Assembly (NCBI GenBank): GCA_015231375.1
Contig: JADGBT010000031.1
Coordinates: forward strand, 1-45,416
DNA: 45,416 nt
Source of the DNA: Magnetococcales bacterium
GTDB taxonomy: Bacteria; Pseudomonadota; Magnetococcia; Magnetococcales; Magnetaquicoccaceae
Direction: 5' to 3'
Each line of letters begins with the position of its first letter. Position 1 is the first letter of the stretch. Positions 28,708-37,723 of this stretch are shown here, in pieces. The position numbers were made by a program, and so were the translations under genes. The notes beneath the pieces are model-generated. The model was not told the DNA's origin. It ran no database searches and saw nothing but the letters and a program-made list of their open reading frames with translations.

Positions 28708-30018
28708 GTGGAAGCACTGCGCATTGGAATGTTGGGATTCGGCACCGTGGGACGGGGTGTGGCGGATCTGTTGTTGAACCATCAGGAACTCCTCTCCCAG
28801 CGTGCCGGCATGCCGTTGCGTCTGGTCCGCATCGCCACCCGCACCCCGGAACGGGATCGGGGATTGTCGCTGGGCGGGGTGGAGTTGACCGGGGATGTCA
28901 ACCGGGTGGTGAATGCCTCGGATCTGGATGTGGTGGTGGAGTTGATCGGCGGGTTTATTCCCGCTCGTGATCTGGTCCACCGCGCGTTGGAGAGCGGCAA
29001 ACACGTGATCACCGCCAACAAGGCCCTGATCGCCGAATACGGCTCGGAACTCTTCGCCCTGGCCCAGTCCAAAGGGGTGCAACTGGGCTTCGAGGCTTCG
29101 GTCGCCGGGGCGGTTCCCGTGGTCAAGGCGTTGCGGGAGAGTCTGGCGGGCAACCGGGTGGATCTGGTGTATGGCATCCTCAACGGGACTTGCAACTATA
29201 TCCTGACCGAAATGCGGGAAAAAGGACTGCCCTTCGCCCAGGTGCTCTCCGATGCCCAGGACAAGGGATTCGCCGAGGCGGATCCGTCGTTTGACGTGGA
29301 TGGCATCGACGCGGCCCACAAATTGGCGATCCTGGCGGCCATCGCGTTCGGCACCCATCTGGATTTCGCCCGTATCGTCAAGGAGGGGATTCGTCACGTC
29401 TCCGATACCGACATCGCCTGGGCCAAGGAGATGGGCTATCGCATCAAGCTGTTGGCCATGGCCCGCCTGAAAGAGGGACTGCTGGAACTGGCGGTGCGTC
29501 CGGTCATGGTGCCGGAAAGCTCCATGGTGGCGGCGGTGGAAGGGGTCTCCAACGCGGTGTTCATGCATGGCGACTACGCGGGAACCACCATGTACCATGG
29601 TCGGGGCGCGGGAGAGCGTCCCACGGCCAGCGCCGTGGTGGCCGATCTGATGGATCTGGCTCGCGATCTGCGCGTTGGTTCCACAGGACGGATTCCGGCG
29701 CTTTCGGTTCCGGTTCACCATCTGCGCACCTTGCCGATTCGGACGGCGTCCCAGCGTCAGGGCACCTTCTATCTGCGGTTGGCCGTGACCGACCGGCCCG
29801 GCGTCTTGGCGGAGATCACCGCGATTCTCGCCCGGCACGCCATCTCCCTGGATGCCATCCACCAGAAAGGACGCTCCCGTGTGGAGGCCGTGCCCCTGGT
29901 CATGGTCACCCACGAAACCACGGAAGAGCGCATCGCCATGGCCCTGGTGGAAATCGAGCAGTTGGACTCGGTGCGGGAGCCGCCCCGGTCGATCCGCATC
30001 GAATCCGGTTTGGCCTGA
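28708..30018 (+). CDS. hom: Homoserine dehydrogenase with C-terminal ACT domain
   Basis: The 436-residue product has a Rossmann N-terminus (LRIGMLGFGTVGRGVADLL), substrate region TANKALIAEYG, the signature GILNGTCNYILTEM and catalytic GFAEADPSFDVDGIDAAHKLAILA. A C-terminal ACT domain (YLRLAVTDRPGVLAEITAIL) normally gives threonine feedback control. It reduces aspartate semialdehyde to homoserine. GTG 28708 is chosen because GGGAGG lies 7 bp upstream; an ATG at 28687 overlapping the alaC stop by one base would add seven residues. A degenerate mutase-like gene starts 11 bp downstream. Confidence 0.94.
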   Translation: MEALRIGMLGFGTVGRGVADLLLNHQELLSQRAGMPLRLVRIATRTPERDRGLSLGGVELTGDVNRVVNASDLDVVVELIGGFIPARDLVHRALESGKHVITANKALIAEYGSELFALAQSKGVQLGFEASVAGAVPVVKALRESLAGNRVDLVYGILNGTCNYILTEMREKGLPFAQVLSDAQDKGFAEADPSFDVDGIDAAHKLAILAAIAFGTHLDFARIVKEGIRHVSDTDIAWAKEMGYRIKLLAMARLKEGLLELAVRPVMVPESSMVAAVEGVSNAVFMHGDYAGTTMYHGRGAGERPTASAVVADLMDLARDLRVGSTGRIPALSVPVHHLRTLPIRTASQRQGTFYLRLAVTDRPGVLAEITAILARHAISLDAIHQKGRSRVEAVPLVMVTHETTEERIAMALVEIEQLDSVREPPRSIRIESGLA

Positions 30019-30029
30019 TTTTTCCGTTT

Positions 30030-31157
30030 GTGGCGCTTTCTTCCGTATTGATCCTGATCGAGGGGTTGACCGCGCCCGGGGATCCCTCCCCGGGCGTCGG
30101 ATCCTCCACCCTGGCCCGTTGGGCGGCGCGCGGCTCCACCGGAACGGTTGTCCTGCCTCGGGGGGTGCGGGGCGTGTCGTGGGATCTGTTGCTCCCCGGC
30201 GCCCCTGAAGTCGTCCCGGCGTCGCTGGGATATCTGACCGCCCTTGGCGCCGGTCTTGATCCGGATCCGGATCATCTCTGGGCCTTGCTGGATTTTGTCC
30301 ATCTGCGTCAAATCCGCGACCGGTTGATCTTCGCCACCTCCGGTCCCGCGCTGCCATCGCCAGCGGAGCGGGTGGTGCTGGTCCAGGCCATGGGCGACGC
30401 CCTGAAAGAGGCCGGATGGCGCCTCCATCCCCTGCCCGAAACCCTGGATGGCCCGCTTCTGATCTCCACGCCCCATCCCCTGGTGACGCACACCATCCCC
30501 CTGGAAGAGTTGGAGGGCGCTTCGTTTCTGGATCGACAACCCTCCGGACCCGATGGCCTCGCGCTGCTGGCTCTGCTCACTCACGGGCAGATGGTGCTCG
30601 CCCGTCATCCCCTCAACCGGCAGCGCGGCCTGGAGCGGCAACCGCCCCTCAATACCCCCTGGATCTGGGGAATCGGCACGGGTCGCGTAGGAGGGGCATG
30701 CCCGTCTGTGGTCTCTGGTGGTGTCTGCGTGAGTTCCCGTCCTGAATGGGCGGGTGTGGCCCGAGGTGCTGGATTTGCGGTTCAACTGGCGCCTGCGGTG
30801 CCGGATGCGGCCTTTTTTGAGGCATTCTTGACGCGGGTGGAACAGGCCGAGGCGGTTCCCGGCGTTTTGTATCTGCACGCCCCGACGCGTTTGTTGCGTT
30901 CTGGCGGGCGGGAGGAGCGGCTGGCGTGGCTCAAGGGGCTGGACGACCATCTGCTGGCCCCGCTGGCCACCCGGCTGGCGGCTGGCGGAGGGAGAGTCCT
31001 GGTGGTGGGGGATGGAGCTTCCGGGACTCCGCAAGGGGTCTGGGCGCGGGTGCAGGGACGGCAACTGATCGCCAGACCCTGGTTCTGGTCACGTCGTGTT
31101 TTGGGACAAGGAAAGAGCCTTGACTGTCATGGATTGCGGAGTGCGTGGTTGACATGA
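30030..31157 (+). CDS. Degenerate ApgM-like phosphoglycerate mutase / proposed homoserine kinase homologue
   Basis: The 375-residue product (GTG start) keeps the outline of archaeal-type cofactor-independent phosphoglycerate mutases: N-terminal LILIEGL...STLARWAARGSTGTV parallels the usual 'GDGM...TPLE.A.TP.mD.La..G..G', and the C-terminal LYLHAP...R..WLKGLDDHLLAPLATRL parallels the 'aID' helix. The metal-binding residues I expect are replaced: the first Asp is Glu in IEGL, the D..H pair is lost after YLHAP, and the late DH motif reads GDGAS. An ApgM relative is the proposed homoserine kinase in organisms lacking ThrB, and this gene directly follows hom. It may be inactive or regulatory, or wrongly placed by me. 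Confidence 0.5.
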   Translation: MALSSVLILIEGLTAPGDPSPGVGSSTLARWAARGSTGTVVLPRGVRGVSWDLLLPGAPEVVPASLGYLTALGAGLDPDPDHLWALLDFVHLRQIRDRLIFATSGPALPSPAERVVLVQAMGDALKEAGWRLHPLPETLDGPLLISTPHPLVTHTIPLEELEGASFLDRQPSGPDGLALLALLTHGQMVLARHPLNRQRGLERQPPLNTPWIWGIGTGRVGGACPSVVSGGVCVSSRPEWAGVARGAGFAVQLAPAVPDAAFFEAFLTRVEQAEAVPGVLYLHAPTRLLRSGGREERLAWLKGLDDHLLAPLATRLAAGGGRVLVVGDGASGTPQGVWARVQGRQLIARPWFWSRRVLGQGKSLDCHGLRSAWLT

Positions 31158-32974
31158 ACGATCACCAGGGGGGGGAGAAGTCGGGGGGAGAGAAGAGGGA
31201 GGGGAAGAAAGGGGGGTCGTTCAGCGGCAAGGTATGGCGTCTGCGGGCGGTGACCACGGATCACCACCGTCAATTGGCGCGGGAGTCGGGGCTGCATGCG
31301 CTGTTTGCCGCCATCCTGGCCGACCGGGGATTGAAGAGCGTGTCGGAGGTGGAGCGCTATCTGCGTCCCCTGTTGAGCCATCTGGTGGATCCGCTGGGTC
31401 TGCTGGACATGGACAAGGCGGTGGATCGGCTGGTGCGGATGGTGGAACAGGGGGAGGCGTGCGCCATTTTTGGCGATTACGACGTGGACGGGGTGACTTC
31501 TTGCGCGTTGTTGTATCGCTATTTCGCCGCGTTGGGACAGGCTCCCCGCATCTACATTCCGGATCGCATGCGCGAAGGCTACGGCCCCAACGCACCGGCT
31601 CTGCGCGCGCTGCACGCCGAAGGGATCCGGGTGGTGATCACCGTCGATTGCGGCATCACCGCTTTCGAGCCTATGCAGGTGGCTGCCGAAATCGGGCTGG
31701 ATGTGATCGTGACCGATCACCATCAGGCCCGTGAGACCCTGCCTGCGGCGGTGGCGGTGATCAATCCCAACCGGCTGGACGATCCGTTTCCCCACAAGGA
31801 GTTGGCCGGGGTGGGGGTGGCTTTTTATCTGGTGCTGGCTCTCAACCGGGCCTTGCGGGAACGGGGATGGTTTCAGGCGCCTCGGGTGGAACCGGATCTC
31901 AAGACCGTGTTAGATCTGGTGGCGGTGGGCACCATCGCCGATGTGGCCAGTCTCACCGGTTTGAACCGTCCTTTGACCACCGTGGGGTTGCGGGTCGCGT
32001 CAACGGATACCCGACAGGGATTGGTCGCCCTGATGGCGGTGGCCCGGCTGCGCGGCAGCTTGAGCGCCGGACAGGTGGGATTCCAGATCGGTCCTCGCCT
32101 CAACGCCGGGGGGCGTCTGGGGCAGGGGGCGCTGGGCGCGGAGTTGCTGATCACCGACGATCCGGTCCGCGCCGGGGAGATTGCCGAAACCCTGGAGCAG
32201 TACAATCACGAGCGGCAGCAGTTGGAAAAGAGGATTCTCAAGGAGTCCATCGAACAGGTGGAGTCCCAGGGGCTGGCGGAACGGCGTTTCGGACTGGTGG
32301 TGGCGGGTCAGGGATGGCATCAGGGCGTGGTGGGCATCGTGGCCTCGCGGCTGGTGGAGCGTTATCACCGGCCTGTGGTGGTGATGGCCATGGACGGAGA
32401 GGGGGGTGGCAAGGGATCGGCCCGTTCCATTCCTGGCGTGGATCTGCTGGCTGCGGTGACCCGGTGCGAGCCGTTGCTGCTGGGATTTGGCGGTCATCGG
32501 GCGGCGGCGGGGTTGACGTTGATTCCCGGCGCGCTGGAGGCGCTGATCGAGTCGTTCGATCGGGCCGTGCGCGAGGAGAATCCGGTCGAGCTGTTTCAGC
32601 CGGTGTTGCGGGTGGATGGAGAGTGTCCCCTGGGGGATGTGGATCTGGAGTTGGTGGGGCGTCTGGAGCGGTTGCAACCGTTTGGTCGGGGCAATCCCGA
32701 GCCGGTATGGGTGGTGCGCAATGTGCGGGTGCTGGATCCACGGGTGATGAGCGATCGGCATATCCGTTGCCAGTTGGCCGACACCAGGGATGCGGCGGTG
32801 GACGCCATCGCGTTCGGAGTGCTGCCCGGACCACTGGGTGAGGGCCTGCTTCAGGCGACATCACGGGTGGACGTGGCCGGAACCTTGTCCATCAACCGCT
32901 ACAACCATCGGGAACGGGTTCAATTCGTCATCAAGGATGTCCGGCCCGCCAGTCTGGAATCTCTGGGAGTGTGA
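31154..32974 (+). CDS. recJ: Single-strand-specific 5'-3' exonuclease RecJ
   Basis: The 606-residue product has the DHH phosphoesterase motifs IFGDYDVDGVTSCALLY, VITVDCGITA and IVTDHHQARE, followed by the DHHA1 domain with GKGSARSIPGVDL and GFGGHRAAAGLTL and an OB-like C-terminal domain (NRYNHRERVQFVIKDV). It degrades single-stranded DNA in RecF-pathway and mismatch repair. The first about 25 residues are Gly/Lys-rich (GGEKSGGEKREGKKGG). Its ATG overlaps the stop of the preceding gene by 4 bp. It completes a hom / mutase-like / recJ run. Confidence 0.95.
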   Translation: MNDHQGGEKSGGEKREGKKGGSFSGKVWRLRAVTTDHHRQLARESGLHALFAAILADRGLKSVSEVERYLRPLLSHLVDPLGLLDMDKAVDRLVRMVEQGEACAIFGDYDVDGVTSCALLYRYFAALGQAPRIYIPDRMREGYGPNAPALRALHAEGIRVVITVDCGITAFEPMQVAAEIGLDVIVTDHHQARETLPAAVAVINPNRLDDPFPHKELAGVGVAFYLVLALNRALRERGWFQAPRVEPDLKTVLDLVAVGTIADVASLTGLNRPLTTVGLRVASTDTRQGLVALMAVARLRGSLSAGQVGFQIGPRLNAGGRLGQGALGAELLITDDPVRAGEIAETLEQYNHERQQLEKRILKESIEQVESQGLAERRFGLVVAGQGWHQGVVGIVASRLVERYHRPVVVMAMDGEGGGKGSARSIPGVDLLAAVTRCEPLLLGFGGHRAAAGLTLIPGALEALIESFDRAVREENPVELFQPVLRVDGECPLGDVDLELVGRLERLQPFGRGNPEPVWVVRNVRVLDPRVMSDRHIRCQLADTRDAAVDAIAFGVLPGPLGEGLLQATSRVDVAGTLSINRYNHRERVQFVIKDVRPASLESLGV

Positions 32975-33093
32975 AAAACGTCTGAGCGTTGACAGGTTCT
33001 GTGATCCCGGGTTTTCCCGGCTTCATGGCGCGGGGTGTCGGGCGATCGTCGGGCCGGGATCGTCGGGATGCCGTCGGGCCAGCCTGTTTCTGT

Positions 33094-34707
33094 TCAGGCC
33101 GTGGCGGTTTGACTCCAGACCGGGAAGCGTTCCAGGGTTTCCGGCCCGTGGTTTTCGTTGATCACTTCGGCCAGGGCCGTGAGCAGCGCGGGTTCCGGAT
33201 GATTGTCCTGGAGCGCGCGTTGACAGTTGCAGCGCAGATCCCAGCCCGGAGAGCGGATGCCGTTCAGGATCATGGTCTTGACGCGACCCAGGGCCAACTC
33301 GAAACGTTTGGGATCGTGGGCCAGGATATAAAACCATAGTTCCAGCGTCAGGACCGGATTGGCGGTTCCCGGCAGGGCGAGGGCCTTGTCCAGCAGGGGG
33401 ATGGCCTCGGCGTGGCGTCCCTGACACAGCAGCAGTTGCACGAAGTTGGCCAGACGGCTGGCGTTGTTGGGTTCCGTGTGCAAGGAGCGCCGGTACAGAT
33501 CCTCGGCGGCGGCGGGGTCGTGGCGGAGTTCATTCATGAAGAGGGCCAGATTGCCCAGATTGTTGGGATCGGTGGGATCGGCTTGCAAGGCGCGATGATA
33601 ATACGCCTCGGCTTTGTCCGGGTCGCGACGGACATTCTTCAGAAACAGCGCATAGTTGCCCAGGTGGGCGGCATGATCGGGATCGACCGCGAGAGCCTGG
33701 AGAAACAGGGCTTCGGCGGCGTCGTGATCCTGGCGGACGTTTTTCATGAACAGCGCGAAGTTGCCCAAACAGTTGGCGTCGCGGTCGTCGAGGGCCACGG
33801 CCTGCCGGTAGAGGCTTTCCGCCAGATCGTCGTCCCGGCGGGTGTCGTGCAGATACAAGGCGTAGTTGCTCAACACGATCGCGTCGCGCGGTCCGGCGTG
33901 CAGGGCGCGACGATACAGGGTTTCCGCCTGATCGTGGTCGCCGCGCACCTCGTGGAGGAACAAGGCGTAGTTGCCGACATGGATGGCCAGTTCCGGTTCC
34001 AGTTCCAGGGCGCGACGGTAATGGGTTTCCGCCTCGTCGTGGTCTTTGCGGACTTCGTGCAGGAAGACGGCGAAGTTGTCGAGATTGACCCCGTGGTTGG
34101 GATTGACCCGCAGGGCTTGGCGGTAGAGGGTTTCGGCCTGATCTGGATCGTGGCGGACTTCGTGCATGAACAAGGCGAAAGTGCCCAGCAGATCGGGGTT
34201 TTCCGGTTCCAGGTCGATGGCCTGACGGAACAGCCGTTCCGCCAGATCATAATTCCGGATCACCTTTTCGGCCACGAACCGTTTGGCCAGCAGTTCGTTG
34301 ATCGGGGAGGATTCCGGTTGATCCAGTCCCGGCACCCAGCGGATTTGATCCGAGGCGAGAATGGGACCGAGTTTGTCGAGCAGGGAGGTCATGCCCTGGG
34401 CCAGTTGCGCGTTCTCGTCGCCGTTGGGGTGGGAGCGGTCCGCGTCGCGGGGACAGGGACGGAACTCCAGGGTTGAAATCTCTTCGCTCTGGGGTTGCCA
34501 GGTAGCCAGAGCCAGGGGGTCGGAGGGCACTCCGGGTCCGGCGATATGGACCTCGAAGCCATGTGTGCGCAAAAAGACCCATTGATTCCATTCTTCCGCC
34601 TGGTTTCGGGCGGCCTCCCGTCGGGTCAGAAAGGAGGTCAAGCCTTTCAGAAGACCTTTGGGAGGCGCGGAGTGGGGCGCATGGGTCGATTGGAATGAGG
34701 TATTCAT
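33094..34707 (-). CDS. Tetratricopeptide-repeat protein with about nine tandem repeats
   Basis: The 537-residue protein has no signal peptide. From about residue 130 to 440 it is built of about nine 35-residue TPR units with a strong consensus such as NYALFLHEVRGDHDQAETLYRRAL..GP. The copies are unusually alike, suggesting recent amplification. The N-terminal 120 residues are unrelated, and a C-terminal about 80-residue extension contains NCQRALQDNHPEPALLTALAEV. TPR arrays are protein-binding scaffolds. It is downstream of a ParA-like ATPase gene (84-bp gap), so it may be a partner, but that is inference. The SD is weak. Confidence 0.88.
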   Translation of the reverse strand: MNTSFQSTHAPHSAPPKGLLKGLTSFLTRREAARNQAEEWNQWVFLRTHGFEVHIAGPGVPSDPLALATWQPQSEEISTLEFRPCPRDADRSHPNGDENAQLAQGMTSLLDKLGPILASDQIRWVPGLDQPESSPINELLAKRFVAEKVIRNYDLAERLFRQAIDLEPENPDLLGTFALFMHEVRHDPDQAETLYRQALRVNPNHGVNLDNFAVFLHEVRKDHDEAETHYRRALELEPELAIHVGNYALFLHEVRGDHDQAETLYRRALHAGPRDAIVLSNYALYLHDTRRDDDLAESLYRQAVALDDRDANCLGNFALFMKNVRQDHDAAEALFLQALAVDPDHAAHLGNYALFLKNVRRDPDKAEAYYHRALQADPTDPNNLGNLALFMNELRHDPAAAEDLYRRSLHTEPNNASRLANFVQLLLCQGRHAEAIPLLDKALALPGTANPVLTLELWFYILAHDPKRFELALGRVKTMILNGIRSPGWDLRCNCQRALQDNHPEPALLTALAEVINENHGPETLERFPVWSQTATA

Positions 34708-34791
34708 GGCTTCAAGACCCTTTGGTGGCCGTGCCGGGCGAGCGACACGAACGCGGTGGTGTGGAATGGCGGGGAGGCCGTTTTTTCCGGA

Positions 34792-35562
34792 TCAGCTTTT
34801 GGCGGTGGTTTGAGGCCGACGCACATCCCGCTGTTTGATTTCGTTCCACAGCGTGCGATAGGCGTTGGCTTCCTGACTTTCGCGCGCGAAGGAGAAGACC
34901 GGCGAACGTTTCACGCCCATGGCCTCGATGATGTTGGATTCGGGCACGATGGATTGCAGAAAGATCGGGTGTTTGCCGAAGATGTTGCGGGTCACCACCC
35001 GGTGGATCGGTTTGTGGTCGTTGATCATGTTGAAAAACGGCATGACCTGGAGCCGGTTGGCGCGGCGTTTGACCAGAAACTGGACCAGACTGTTGTAGGC
35101 GCGCAGCGAAAGCGGGGTGGGGATGAGGGGCACCAGCAGAATATCCGACATGTGAAAGACGTTTTCGGCCACGGCGCCGATGCCCGGCGGGCAGTCCACG
35201 AAGACGTGATCGAACTGTTTCTGGAGGGGTTTGAGGATCCGTTGCAGGGCCGCCAGGGGTTTGGACTGATGATCGATCTGGGCTTCCATGTGTCGATAGG
35301 TGAGATCGGCGGGCAGCAGGTCGAGATTGGGAAATCCGGTCATGCGCAACGAGGACTGGGGATCCGGATGGTTGCCGAGAAGCTCTTTGGAACCGCCCTT
35401 GATGACGGGCTTGACGCACAGATAATAGCTGGTGCTTCCCTGGGGATCGAGATCCCAGATCAGGGTTCTGGCCCCTTCCGACGCGGAAAGATAGGCGAGA
35501 TTGACGGCTGTGGTGGTTTTCCCGACGCCGCCTTTGATGTTATACAAAGAAAAAATCTTCAT
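34792..35562 (-). CDS. ParA/Soj-like P-loop ATPase, orphan
   Basis: The 256-residue protein opens MKIFSLYNIKGGVGKTTTAVNLA, the deviant Walker A of the ParA/MinD superfamily, then LIWDLDPQGSTSYYL (Walker A' region) and FDHVFVDCPPG (Walker B). Such ATPases position DNA or large cytoplasmic assemblies using nucleoid binding. No parB, centromere-like array or replication gene adjoins it, so chromosome segregation by this copy is unlikely; cargo positioning is a reasonable alternative. AAGGAGCG lies 11 bp before ATG 35562. A basic tail (KQRDVRRPQTTAKS) could aid DNA contact. Confidence 0.88.
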   Translation of the reverse strand: MKIFSLYNIKGGVGKTTTAVNLAYLSASEGARTLIWDLDPQGSTSYYLCVKPVIKGGSKELLGNHPDPQSSLRMTGFPNLDLLPADLTYRHMEAQIDHQSKPLAALQRILKPLQKQFDHVFVDCPPGIGAVAENVFHMSDILLVPLIPTPLSLRAYNSLVQFLVKRRANRLQVMPFFNMINDHKPIHRVVTRNIFGKHPIFLQSIVPESNIIEAMGVKRSPVFSFARESQEANAYRTLWNEIKQRDVRRPQTTAKS

Positions 35563-35647
35563 GGGCGATTCAGCGCTCCTTGCGGGGTGGTGAGGATCGG
35601 ATCGAAAAGCCGGTGATCCCAGCGGAAGAATATATCGGCTTTGTCGG

Positions 35648-35677
35648 TTGAAAGAAAGTCGATAATGCGGGTATTCT
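35648..35677 (+). promoter_or_regulatory. Sigma-70-like promoter for rnfH-truA
   Basis: TTGAAA (35648-35653), an 18-bp spacer and TATTCT (35672-35677) lie 69 bp before the rnfH-like start, in the divergent region with the ParA gene. Confidence 0.4.
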
Positions 35678-35746
35678 AACAGAGGTTGAGTCCGGGAGTC
35701 GCCGGTCTTGGGAATGGGAAGAAGGTCCATTGGGAGGAGAGAGACC

Positions 35747-36052
35747 ATGAAAGTATCCGTTGCATACGCCGAACCGAAACGGCAGGTGGTGCTGAACGTG
35801 GATGCGACCGAGGGGATCACGGCGGAAGGAGCGATTCGGCAATCGGGTATTCTGGGGCGTTATCCGCGCATCGATCTGGGGGTGAACAAGATCGGAATCT
35901 ACAGCAAGCTGGTGCCGTTGGATCATCGCCTGTCGGACGGGGACCGGGTGGAGATCTATCGTCCCGCCGAGGGCAAGCCGCCCAAGAAGGAGCGGGCGGT
36001 CAAGAGCGCCGCCGGGTCCGTGGGCGCGGAGGAGGGAGCCGGAGAGTCGTGA
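35747..36052 (+). CDS. rnfH: RnfH-family ubiquitin-like protein
   Basis: The 101-residue product matches the RnfH/RatB (UPF0125) pattern: MKVSVAYAEPKRQVVLNVDATEGITAEGAI, then GVNKIGIYSKLVPLDHRLSDGDRVEIYRP. The fold is a beta-grasp like ubiquitin and MoaD but without a C-terminal Gly-Gly. Cellular role is unsettled. The C-terminal 20 residues (KKERAVKSAAGSVGAEEGAGES) are a low-complexity tail. GGAGGAGAGAG precedes ATG 35747. Its stop overlaps the truA start (GTGA). Confidence 0.88.
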   Translation: MKVSVAYAEPKRQVVLNVDATEGITAEGAIRQSGILGRYPRIDLGVNKIGIYSKLVPLDHRLSDGDRVEIYRPAEGKPPKKERAVKSAAGSVGAEEGAGES

Positions 36053-36822
36053 GCCGTCTGCCCGGCGCGACCCGCTACCGGTTGACCCTGGAGTATGACG
36101 GGAGCCGTTTTTCCGGCTGGCAGCGTCAGGCGCCGGGAGTGGTCACGGTGCAAGGGGTGGTGGAACAGGCCCTGGAACGGATGTGCGGCCATCCGGTGTT
36201 GCTGGTGGGAGCGGGTCGCACCGATACCGGGGTACACGCCATGGGACAGGTGGCCCACTTCGACACCACCCGTCCCCGCAACGCGGGGGTCTTTCCACGG
36301 GCCTTGAATGTGTTGACCCCTGCGGATGTCACGGTGCTGGAGGCCGGGGAGGTGGCGGAGGGGTTCAATGCCCGTCGGGCGGCGTGGCGGGAGTATCGGT
36401 ATCGGATCTTGCGCCGCTCGGCGCCTTCGGCGTTGGACCGGGGTCGGGCGTGGCATCATCCGGGTCGTCTGGATCTGGAGGCGATGACGCGCGCGGCGGA
36501 ATTCCTGGTGGGCCGACACGATTTCTCCGCCTTTCGCGCTGCCCACTGTCAATCCCTGACCCCGGTGCGCGAGGTGATCCTGGCCGAACTGCGTCCAGAA
36601 GGGGACGAGATTCATTTTGTCATCCGCGCCAACGCCTTTTTGTACCACATGGTGCGCAACATCGTGGGCAGTCTGGTGTGGGTCGGGCGGGGCAAATGGA
36701 CTCCGGAACGGTTCGCCGAGGTGCTGGCCGGTCGGGATCGCACCTGCGCCGGTCCCATGGCTCCGGCCCATGGACTTTATCTGATGCGGGTCCACTATGG
36801 GGAGACGGCGGGCGTTCTTTGA
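36049..36822 (+). CDS. truA: tRNA pseudouridine(38-40) synthase TruA
   Basis: The 257-residue product has RYRLTLEYDGSRFSGWQRQ at the N-terminus, the catalytic-Asp motif GAGRTDTGVHAMGQVAHFDT, WREYRYRIL and the C-terminal FLYHMVRNIVGSLVWVGRGK. TruA makes pseudouridine at positions 38-40 of the tRNA anticodon arm. The GTG at 36049 overlaps the rnfH stop by 4 bp and gives the normal N-terminus. Confidence 0.96.
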   Translation: MSRLPGATRYRLTLEYDGSRFSGWQRQAPGVVTVQGVVEQALERMCGHPVLLVGAGRTDTGVHAMGQVAHFDTTRPRNAGVFPRALNVLTPADVTVLEAGEVAEGFNARRAAWREYRYRILRRSAPSALDRGRAWHHPGRLDLEAMTRAAEFLVGRHDFSAFRAAHCQSLTPVREVILAELRPEGDEIHFVIRANAFLYHMVRNIVGSLVWVGRGKWTPERFAEVLAGRDRTCAGPMAPAHGLYLMRVHYGETAGVL

Positions 36823-37042
36823 AAAAAAGCGACCGCAAAGCGCAAAACCGGATCCCGGATCCCGAATACCTGGCAAAGGAATCAACCAATCCGTTCATTT
36901 TTGGGAAAGTCGGCTCGACTTTTGAACCGGGATTGATGCGGACCTTTTGCCGTTTTTGTTGTGCGGAAAGGGAATATGTGTTATTGGCTCGTAAAAGGTG
37001 GGATGAAATCCCCAAATCGATGCACGCGGGAGTGATGGCGAA

Positions 37043-37723
37043 ATGGACGAGTGGATCACGGTCAGAAACGACGCGCATGCGGCCCTGGCGCAGGCCGAAG
37101 AGCGTTCGCGGGATTTGAAGGAGCGGTTCAAGGATATCAAGAGGAAGATCATTCATCTCTCCATTGACCTGTCACGGGCCGAACACGCCAAGGACCGGGC
37201 CCTGGCCGCCTATGCCACCCATTCCGGCTCCGAGTCGTTGCAGGAGGAGTTGAGCGAAGCGCGGGAGCGGGTGGCCCGCACCCGGCAGGAGATGGAGGAT
37301 CTGGAAACCCTCATGGAAGCCTCCAAGAGTGAGTTTCGCCTGTTGAGCCGGGAGATTCCGGCGTTGCGCAAGGCGTTCGCCGATGCCGAACAGTTGTTCT
37401 GGTTTGGTCTGTTCGAGTCCATGCGCGATCGGATCCGTCACGCCATCGGCCCCGAAGTGGAACGGGCTTATGCCGCCTACGCCGCCTCGTTCACCCGCGA
37501 TCTGACCCCCGAGGCTTTTTTGAAGCGGCTGTTCGGCGATTTCGGCAATCCGCAACGTCTGCCGGAGATCCGTCGGGAGTTGGCCAGGGCCTATCCGTTG
37601 ACCGGTGCCCCGGAAGAGGCCTCCGCAACCTACGCGCTGGCCCCTCCAGATGGTCCGGTTCGGGAGGGTGGACACTCTCCCGGAGACGAGGCCCGTCACT
37701 GGGCGCAGATGGTGCGCGGATAA
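37043..37723 (+). CDS. Coiled-coil protein of unknown function upstream of the MamK homologue
   Basis: The 226-residue product has no signal peptide or membrane segment. Residues 10-120 are heptad-rich and charged (AEERSRDLKERFKDIKRKIIHLSIDLSRAEHAKDR; LQEELSEARERVARTRQEMEDLETLMEAS), predicting a long coiled coil. A globular helical part follows (FWFGLFESMRDRIRHAIGPEVERAYAAYAASF ... EAFLKRLFGDFG), then a loose Gly/Pro-rich tail. I do not recognise the family. GCGGGAGTG precedes the ATG. It is followed after 306 bp by the mamK-like gene on the same strand, so a cytoskeletal link is possible but unproved. Confidence 0.7.
   Translation: MDEWITVRNDAHAALAQAEERSRDLKERFKDIKRKIIHLSIDLSRAEHAKDRALAAYATHSGSESLQEELSEARERVARTRQEMEDLETLMEASKSEFRLLSREIPALRKAFADAEQLFWFGLFESMRDRIRHAIGPEVERAYAAYAASFTRDLTPEAFLKRLFGDFGNPQRLPEIRRELARAYPLTGAPEEASATYALAPPDGPVREGGHSPGDEARHWAQMVRG

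Noticed and set aside
34792-35562. ParA-like gene as part of a chromosome or plasmid partition locus (parABS)
   Set aside because: No parB, parS-like palindromes, replication protein or iterons are visible nearby.
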